A DNA stretch of 39,373 nt from a virus. Location of the stretch: positions 1-39,373 of IMG/VR virus record IMGVR_UViG_3300021959_000129. One strand, written 5' to 3'. The position numbers and the translations under genes are program-made. The notes under the pieces are model-generated. The model had not been told where the DNA came from. It did no database searches and saw only the letters and a list, made by a program, of their open reading frames with translations. Positions 12,691 to 21,500 of this stretch are shown here, piece after piece; the first letter of the stretch is position 1, and the number at the start of each line of letters is the position of its first letter.

Positions 12691-15575
12691 GAAGCTTCAG
12701 ATTCTAAGGCTTGCAGACTTTGTAACACTTGAGCGTCAAAGTTTACTTGTTTTGCAGGCTTAGGATTGTCAAACCAATTCTTTGCATTTAATGCTGGTAC
12801 ATTTTTTCTCATCTCTTTAACTTCTTTAGTGCTATACAACCCTAATTCGCTTGTTGCGAATGTTCCAAAGAAATTATTAGATTGCAATGATTTAGGTCCA
12901 GTATTGTTATATAGTCTTCCTAATTGTATATTAAATAAATTTAAAAGTTTACCAAACATTGTTGTATCGTCATCTAATTCAGCTGCATACTCTCTACCAG
13001 TCATATAAGACATAATACCATCATCATCAAAATCGTCATACCATGCAAACATTTCTCCAGTATCAAATGTTTCATCTACAAGGCTTTTTACATCTAATAC
13101 TGTACTTACTGTAGGTCCTAAGCTACCAGCTACAGGTCCTTTGTTAAAGAAAGCTGCTGCTCTTTCTTCGTCGTCATCGCTATCCCACAATGTCCACCAT
13201 TTGTTAGCTCTATCTATTGTATCATTTTGTATAAGATTACCTAAATCTGTGTTAAATAATGGACTAAATATTCCATGAACCATAGTGTTCATAAAAAACA
13301 ATCTATGCATTCGATTTGCTTTTTCTCCAAATAAATCACCTTTACGAATGTCTCCAAATCCTTCTTGTATCCATTTTTTTTGCAATACAAACAAACTCAT
13401 TCCATAATGTTGAAATTGTCCTAAAACTGCACCTGATTTAGTTCTTAATATAGGAGCTTTATTAATACCTGAATAATCAAAATGTATTAATCTTACGGTA
13501 TCTCTAGCAGCATTTTCAGCTCTTCTTCTTCTATACAACTCAAAATTAGCTTCATATTCTGTAGTTTTTCCTAAAATATCAGATTTAATTTCTGTATTTT
13601 GAGCTTTCTTAATTGCGTCTATGTCCAGCCTATTATTTTTATCTCTAAAATTATTCCATTCATACTGTTTTCTTAGTTTAGGCTCTAATGCTTTATCTGT
13701 TTTCCAAGCGTTAACATATCCTAACTTGTATGCCCAGCCACGATTTAATTCGTTTTCTATTTTTCTCATAAATACACCAGACTTAGTAGAAGCATTATCT
13801 ATTAGTTTATCAAGCTTGTCTATTGCTTTAAAATCTGTTTTAGTTCTATATGTACCAGTTGATTCGTCGAAAATTCTTTCTGGAATCATTTGTCCATACA
13901 CATCTCTAATATTTGCGGTTTCACCAAATTCCATTTTTAAACCACTTTTTTCCAAACCTATATTAACTCTAGCTTGTAAATTTTTGTCTTTTGCTAATTC
14001 TTTATTTAATCTGTTTACACCAGCTACTCCAAAATGCACATAATGAAATAACGCTTGTGCTGAGTTTCTAGCTGCAGACCTAATGTTATATCCTAACTTA
14101 CTAAAGAATTGCGCAGAAGTAGCCATTCTAGCCATTTTAGAATATATTGTAGGCTCTCCAGTAATTGGATTTAAGTCTTTTATTCCCATTTGATACATAT
14201 AAATATTTTGCATATAATCCTGCAATCCAACATTTACTTCATCAAAAGCTGTAGTTTTACCATCATTAAGAGTCTTACCTCTATTTTTGGTATCTGTAAC
14301 AAACTTCATAACTTCTAACATAGAACCTGTGTTAGTTAAACTATGTTCTAACTTTACTGTGTTTCTAGCATAAGAATCAAGTAATCCCAAATAATTAAAT
14401 GCCATTTGATTCGCACCTTCTGATTGTTGAGCCCTATTAGATAATTTATTATTTTTATAAATATTTGTTTTTATAATATCTCTTAAAGCTACAATACTAT
14501 TTGCTCCTTCAACAAAATCTTGAGAGCCTTTTTTAGGACTAATTATTTTATGTAAATTAGCTTCTAATGTAGGCATTACATCTAATGTCATAACAGGAAA
14601 TAATCCTTTGTCAGTTTTGCTTATACTTTTAAATTCTAATAATTGATTTTCTACAAAATTATATAAATCTTTATATTCATTAGTGTTTTTATCTGTTTGA
14701 GATAAATTACTTAATATGTTTTTAAATCTACTAAAAGAGTTTATCATTGCTTCATTTGTATCTTTTAAAATAATATCTCTCCATATTCTAGCTGCTTTAA
14801 TTACATGAGGATTTGCATTAACATCTTTAGAAACTTGATTCCATCTTGGTTCACTCATTGTAACATAAGTCATAAAATCTTGATATATCTTACCTTCACC
14901 TTGACTTGCAAAATATTCTAAAGAATCTTTATATTTACCTCCACTATTTAATCTATATGCTTCTGCTGCTCTAGGACCAGATTCTCCTTGATAAGTATAT
15001 TTACCTGTTTTATCATATAATATATTTAAATACTCCTGTTGCATTTTCATCAATTTGTCTAAAGTTTTTGACCTTCCTCCTCTAAGCATTGTAGTAAGTT
15101 TAAATCCTTCTCCTTCAGCTGCAATCCTCATTTGTTCAAATACCATTTTATTTGCATTTGCATATTTTTGTGTAGATACTGCTTTTACTTCATTGCTTTT
15201 TAACATAATATTAAATTGGTCAGCTATTTCTTTATGGTTTTTTACAAAAGATTCTCCAATATAAAAATGTCTTTGAAAAATATTAGGTTTTTTTACCATA
15301 AGTTTTAAATCTTTTTCAACTAACCTTTTTAAATCTTTTAATTGTTCTACTGTAGGTATTTTATTTTTTGGCAATTCTAATTGACCATTAGTTACTTTGC
15401 TCACTAATCCATTAAATCTTGAAGATTGTAATACAGGGTCTAATTGATGAACAGGAGATGTCTTTTTCCAATATGTATCTACAATAGCTTGATATGCATC
15501 TGCTCTAGATTTTGTATCAGCTTCTATTTTTTTATTTGGAAAAAATAAACTTACACATTTTTGTACAATATTCAT
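12687..15575 (-). CDS. Probable internal virion / DNA-ejection protein, 962 residues
   Basis: The last gene of the late block, coupled to the giant 2941-residue gene by a TAATG overlap, with GAGG before the start. The protein is long, helical and charged, without a signal peptide. Amphipathic segments such as FFSKLGYNIRSAARNSAQALFHYVHFGVAG lie in the middle, and the C-terminal part is hydrophobic and aromatic (FQHYGMSLFVLQKKW, HRLFFMNTMVHGIF), then acidic. No catalytic motif was found. Size, lack of enzymatic signatures and position after other ejection-type genes match large proteins that leave the capsid with the DNA. This is inference from context. Confidence 0.6.
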   Translation of the reverse strand: MNIVQKCVSLFFPNKKIEADTKSRADAYQAIVDTYWKKTSPVHQLDPVLQSSRFNGLVSKVTNGQLELPKNKIPTVEQLKDLKRLVEKDLKLMVKKPNIFQRHFYIGESFVKNHKEIADQFNIMLKSNEVKAVSTQKYANANKMVFEQMRIAAEGEGFKLTTMLRGGRSKTLDKLMKMQQEYLNILYDKTGKYTYQGESGPRAAEAYRLNSGGKYKDSLEYFASQGEGKIYQDFMTYVTMSEPRWNQVSKDVNANPHVIKAARIWRDIILKDTNEAMINSFSRFKNILSNLSQTDKNTNEYKDLYNFVENQLLEFKSISKTDKGLFPVMTLDVMPTLEANLHKIISPKKGSQDFVEGANSIVALRDIIKTNIYKNNKLSNRAQQSEGANQMAFNYLGLLDSYARNTVKLEHSLTNTGSMLEVMKFVTDTKNRGKTLNDGKTTAFDEVNVGLQDYMQNIYMYQMGIKDLNPITGEPTIYSKMARMATSAQFFSKLGYNIRSAARNSAQALFHYVHFGVAGVNRLNKELAKDKNLQARVNIGLEKSGLKMEFGETANIRDVYGQMIPERIFDESTGTYRTKTDFKAIDKLDKLIDNASTKSGVFMRKIENELNRGWAYKLGYVNAWKTDKALEPKLRKQYEWNNFRDKNNRLDIDAIKKAQNTEIKSDILGKTTEYEANFELYRRRRAENAARDTVRLIHFDYSGINKAPILRTKSGAVLGQFQHYGMSLFVLQKKWIQEGFGDIRKGDLFGEKANRMHRLFFMNTMVHGIFSPLFNTDLGNLIQNDTIDRANKWWTLWDSDDDEERAAAFFNKGPVAGSLGPTVSTVLDVKSLVDETFDTGEMFAWYDDFDDDGIMSYMTGREYAAELDDDTTMFGKLLNLFNIQLGRLYNNTGPKSLQSNNFFGTFATSELGLYSTKEVKEMRKNVPALNAKNWFDNPKPAKQVNFDAQVLQSLQALESEAS

Positions 15576-18500
15576 TATTTTACCTCACCTACACATTTTT
15601 TTACAGCTTCACTAATTAAATTATCGTAGTGTTTTTTTCCTCCACCCCAACCATTTTGTTTACCAGTAAATCCTGATGGTAAATCTACACTTGAAGGCAT
15701 AGCTTCATCAAATATTAAATTCCTTTCTGGGCTAATAATTTGAGCTTGTATATTTTCATCTCTTGCTCCTGGTTTTAGCCAATTACCATTAGAATCTACT
15801 TTACCTATAGGAGAGTTCAAAATTTTATTATTATTAACTACATCAGAAAACATTTTTCCTCCGTATAAAGTCATTATAGCTTCATATTGACTTAATCTAC
15901 TTAATTTGTTGACTTCAGAAGTGCTATGTGGTGCATAATTTCTAAAAAATTCAGCTGCGTGGTGTCTTACTGGATTTATATCTACTGTGTACATCTCAGC
16001 TTGTTTTGCATCATAAAATTCTTGACCCATAGCTTTACTAAATCTATTATTTGTCGCAGTTCCAGCAAACACATCTACAGATTCGTTAAACGCTTTGGCG
16101 TAATTAGATAACATAAATTCTGATAAGAAAGGATTTCTTTCTGCGAGTCTAGTGTTCATATATCTTAAAAGCATCATATGTCTAGAATGATAACCTGGTT
16201 CTACGATAGTAGGATACAATTCTCCTTGAAATATTTGCAATTCCATGATATTGCTTTCTGGTTCCATTAATTTTGTAAGTAAATGGATTTGTTCCATAGG
16301 TGTTCTATTTTCTAAATAATTATCTATTCTATCAAAAGTATCAAGTTCTAACAAATTTCTTTGATTAACATTATATTCACCAGTTTGGTCTTTTAAATTT
16401 TTAGAATTTTTACGATAATAAGATTTAATTTGACTAGCTTCTTTATCAAATCTCATACTATCAAAAGTATTTAATCCTAATTTTTGTTGACTATATCCAT
16501 GCATTACTGTAGCAAACATTCTATTAGATTGATTAACTATAAATTGAGTATCATTTTTAGGAGTAGTAACTTTTCTACCTTTTTTAACTTGTTGTTTTAC
16601 CCATGCGTTTTGTTCTTTTCTATCAAATTTTTCATTCTTTTTTGCTCTATTTTTAATTTCATTAGGCAATTGATAGTTTCTAACATAATCTTCTAATAGT
16701 TTAACTCTTTTTTCTAATACATTTTTTGAACCATAATATTGATTTGCTTGTTCTTCGTTTGCTTTAATAGAATTTTCTAATCTTCTAATTTCTTTTTCCA
16801 ATCTATAAACTTGTGTTCTTTCTATATTTTTTAAAGTTACATTGTCTTTATTATTAACACCTAATTGTATATCGCCTTTATTAGTGGTTATATAACTAGC
16901 TAATTCATCTTGAGCTTCTCTTAATTTTTTCTGATTATAGGAAGCTTCTTTTAAAAGTTGCATAATACTTTTTTCGGTTAACTCCATTCCTTTTAAAGAT
17001 TCACTATATGCTTTAGATTCTGTAGCAATTATACTTTCGTATTGTGGATAAAATTCATTTACATTTTGACCACCTTGTCTAGTATAATCTATTTTGCGAT
17101 TATACATATCATATTGTTCCATTAAAGCTCTGTTTCTTGGACTATAATTTTCAGGATTTGTTAATACTCCACTTAAATGTGCGTTAGTTCCAAAACCAGT
17201 AAATATTTCTTGTTTTCTTCCAGTATCTTTTAATCTTTTTTCGTATTCTTTTAAAGAACTATATAATGGATGGTCTTTAGGAACATCAAACACATCTTTT
17301 TCTAACCATTTCATTCTTTTGTTATAACCATCTATTGCTTTTGTAATGCTGTAAGGACCAGAAGATTCTTGTTTACCGCTACTAAAATCATTTTTTTCAG
17401 CTGTTAATAAACTTCTTAAAGGTCTTAGCAATGTATGGAACAAATACAATTCTCTATTTCCAAGCCTAGAATCGGCAACAGGTCTTAATTCATTAGTCTT
17501 CCAATCTACAGTTACGACATCAAAAAGAGGAGCATCTCCAGTTAAAAATAATCTTTCTAATAAATTTTCCGAAGTAGTAAATATATCTTTTCTATATCCT
17601 TGTCCTCCTGTATCTAATGAGGCTTGTCCTAATTGTTTTAATTCTCTATTTAATGCTATTGCGTCAGCGCTTTTAAATCCTGTACCTCCTTTGGCTGCTA
17701 GAAAAACATTAGGTTGTATTTGTATAGCTGCTCCTGTGTATCCATGATTTCTTAAAATAACATTATTATTTCCTATCATTCTTATTTCTTGCATAAGTTG
17801 TGGAGCTTGCATAAATATCGCTTTAAAATTTTGTGCTTTATTTTCTAATTCTCCTCTTTTAACAAGTCCAGCAAAATTCCAAGTTAATCCGTCATAAGAC
17901 ATAGCATTTGCAAGTTCATTTACTTTTGGTGCATCTAATACTGATGTTTGCAATTCTACTAATTCTTTTAATCCATTTTTAGTAAAATTAGACATAGAAG
18001 TAATAGTATCTCCATCAAAATCATATTCTGCTCTTCTTGCTCCTTCTACACTTGATATAATGTGAGAATTGTCTTTATTAAAATCTTTGACGGCAAATAA
18101 CATTCTAGCAGAACCAGCTTGATTAGGGTCTCTTCTAAATTCTTTTAACAATTGAAATGATACGCCATTGTCTCCAAGTTTTGCTAATTCTTTAACATAC
18201 TTACCAGCATTCATTTCAGCTTTAGATATTTCTATCAATTTTTGCAAAGTAGCTTTTTGTTGAGTTGGTAAATCTTTTAATATTTTGTTTAATTCAACAG
18301 GATTTTCTTTTACAATATCAGATAAAACTATTGCTTGTTCAGGTGCAGAATCTTTTGTTTTTTCAGACCTAATAAGTATTGCATTGCTTTCTCCTTCTTT
18401 TGATTTAACAGTTACATTTGCGTCTAAAATAGAAGGTAAAGCTTCAGGGTATTGCCATATTCCTTCTTTAGGGCTTCCTATCATAGGTTTTAAATTCATT

Positions 18501-21500
18501 CCTGGCAATTCTGGAGCAACAGAAGTTTTAGTTCCTTCGTTTTTATATTTATATATTTCTCCGTTTACATAAGACCTATGCAACATATCATTTACACCCA
18601 TCATATTAAATGAAGGGTCTATTCCATATTTAGCTAATGTTAAGTTTAATCCTGTTTGTTTAGTATCTAAATCTACACCTTCTCCTCTTGTAAAATAATT
18701 TTTCATTATTTCAGCTGCATACCAAGCTCTTGCTGATTCTCTATACGGACTATCTAACCCTATATCATTTATTTTATCTAAAGCTTTACTTATTCCAGGT
18801 TGAACATCTTTTAAGTAATCTGCTTGCATTGCATCTCTGTCTTGAAAATATTTCATATTATCAGGACTTTTTCTAATATAATCTTTACTTTCAGACGTAT
18901 ATAACAATGGATATTCTTCAAATTTAAAAGGAATCCCTTTATCAGCTGGTAAAAATTCTAAATCTTTCATATTGGTTATCTCTATTATATTTTGACTCAA
19001 TCTATCACTTTGACGACCTATAGTTTTATTTCCAGAAACAGTTTCAATTTGAGCTATACGTGTTCCATCTGATAATGTTTTACCAAAAATATTGTCAAAA
19101 TATTCCATTTTAATACCATAACTTTTAACAAATTCTAATTCTCCTTTGTCTGTATATCTTTTACCTATCCATTTATTACCTTGAACTAAATCTATAGATT
19201 CTGGACTTTTGCCATTTATGTAAGCTTTTGCCATGTGTACACTAGGGTGTTCAAATGTAACACCATCAAACATAGATTTGTCTACAAAATCTGTGCTTTC
19301 ATAATTTTCTTTAATTATTTCCCATTTTTTTTCTTTTCCTAAAGCTTGTGCATCTGCTCTACTAATCATTTGCACATCAGCTGTTCTTATTGGTTGACCC
19401 ATTGTGTTTGTCAATACAAATAAATCAGGATTTTCTTTATGCAATCTTCTATCGAATCTTGCTTTTTGTGAAAATATTTCTGGTATATTGCCTCCTTTAT
19501 ACCCTTGTCCTGGAGCAACTTCATCTCTTATGACAAAAACTTTAGAATTAGTTTCATCAAAACTTAATCCGTCTAACAATTGGTTTTTACGCATACCAAA
19601 ATCTGCAGTACTCTCTTGTAACAATCTAGATGCATCGTTTCTAAATCTTTTAGTAGGTGTAAATTCATTGTCGTTTTTAAATAATACAAAATATTTTAAA
19701 TTTTTGTTTAATGCTTTATCTGTAGATTGTGTTATTGATTTAAATTGACCTTCGCTCATAAAATCAGAATATACTAAATCTACTACCATTTGATTAATTG
19801 GTTCTAAATTTTGACTTTGCGCTCTATTGTCTTTATAATAATAATTACCATCTTTGTCTTTTAACACATTTAATTTTGTTAAATCTGCATTAGGAAATTT
19901 TTTTGCATATTGTCTAGCTATTGAAGAATATTGTGTTTCTTTTACAAAAGCACCCCCAGAAGCGTTTGGAAATTTTACAAAAGTTCCTATAGGCATACTA
20001 TCAATATATGCATTAGGATTATTATTTTTTTCTTCTAATTTTAATTGTTCCATAGATTGATTATTTCTTCTTTTAGCAATCTTTTCTCCGTTTACAAGTA
20101 AATTATTTTCAGCTCCTAATGATTCATTTAAATTTTTAATATGTTCCATACTATTAGTATCAGCATATTTTTGTTTGCTTAATGGTATAAAGTTTTCGTT
20201 AATAATTATTATATCATCGCCTATAACTCTTTTTAAAGTTTTATAAAATTTATTACTAGCTACAGTTGTTTCACTCATATTGCTAGGTCTACTGTTTGCA
20301 TCTATATCTATTTGCATAACTCTTTCTGCTTTATTAACAGATTTCATCATAGTAGTAACTTCAACATCTAAATGTTCTACGTTTACATTTTCATTGTTTT
20401 CTAAAATTTCTCTTTTTAAATCTTTACCAAAATTGTATAAATCTTTTCCTTTGTATTCAGAATAAAATACGCTTTTTAATTGTTCTCCACGTGTATCTAC
20501 AATATTATCTTTAGTTGCAAATTTACCATTTACAGGAAATTGATATTTATCAAATAAATTGTCTGGAGTTCTAATAGGATTGTCAAATATTTCTGACATA
20601 AATTGTCCGTCTTCAAATTTTTCTTTAACAAGAGCATCAAAATCTTTGTTTTCTACATGTGTTCTACTTCCAAAATCTTCTTTAAAAGCATTAAAACTAT
20701 TTTCCATAGAAGTTTGTGGGTCTTCTATTTTCATATTTCTTTTATAGCCTAACATATTTTGCTCATTTAACATTTTATGATTTTTTAATAAAGTATATAT
20801 ATGCAATTGTTGTTTAGGCAATGCCTTGTTAATCATTTTATTGATTTCTCCAGCAATAGATTTATATTCATGTTTTTCTGATTTAGCAATTTGTTGCAAA
20901 TCTTTTATAAATAAAGGATATTCTACTGTAGTTACATGTTGGTCTTTTAAATATCTTAATGTTTGTAATAATTCAACATATTTTTCTGGAGGCAATTCTA
21001 CAATTTCTTGTGATTTTCTAAAAAATCCAGCACGAACACCTTTTACATCTTGTAGCATATATGGTTCTAAAAATTTATTTAAAGCATTTAATTGATTAAA
21101 ATTTATTCCTTGTGAATCTAAAGCTTCTTTAAACGATTCCATGTTTTTCTTTTCTATTAAAGGCAATTTTTGGAATTTATCGCTACTTGTAAAATCTTTC
21201 CAAGTACCAAAAGTTTTCATATCTACGGTATCAAATACATTAAATGTTTCACGAAGCATTCTACTTTCTCTATTTTTTACTAAAGGACTAGCAAATATTC
21301 TAGATATGATTGCTCTATCATTAATAGTGCTAACTCTAGTCCCACCTGCTCCGTCTGGCATAGGAAACATACTTATATCTTCTCTTAATAATAAATCTGT
21401 CATATCTGATTTGAAAAATGCACCTATTTCTTTAGGAGAACTAATTAAATTAAATCCTTCAGATTCAAATATTTCTTTTAATTTTTTAACCTCTGCTTTG

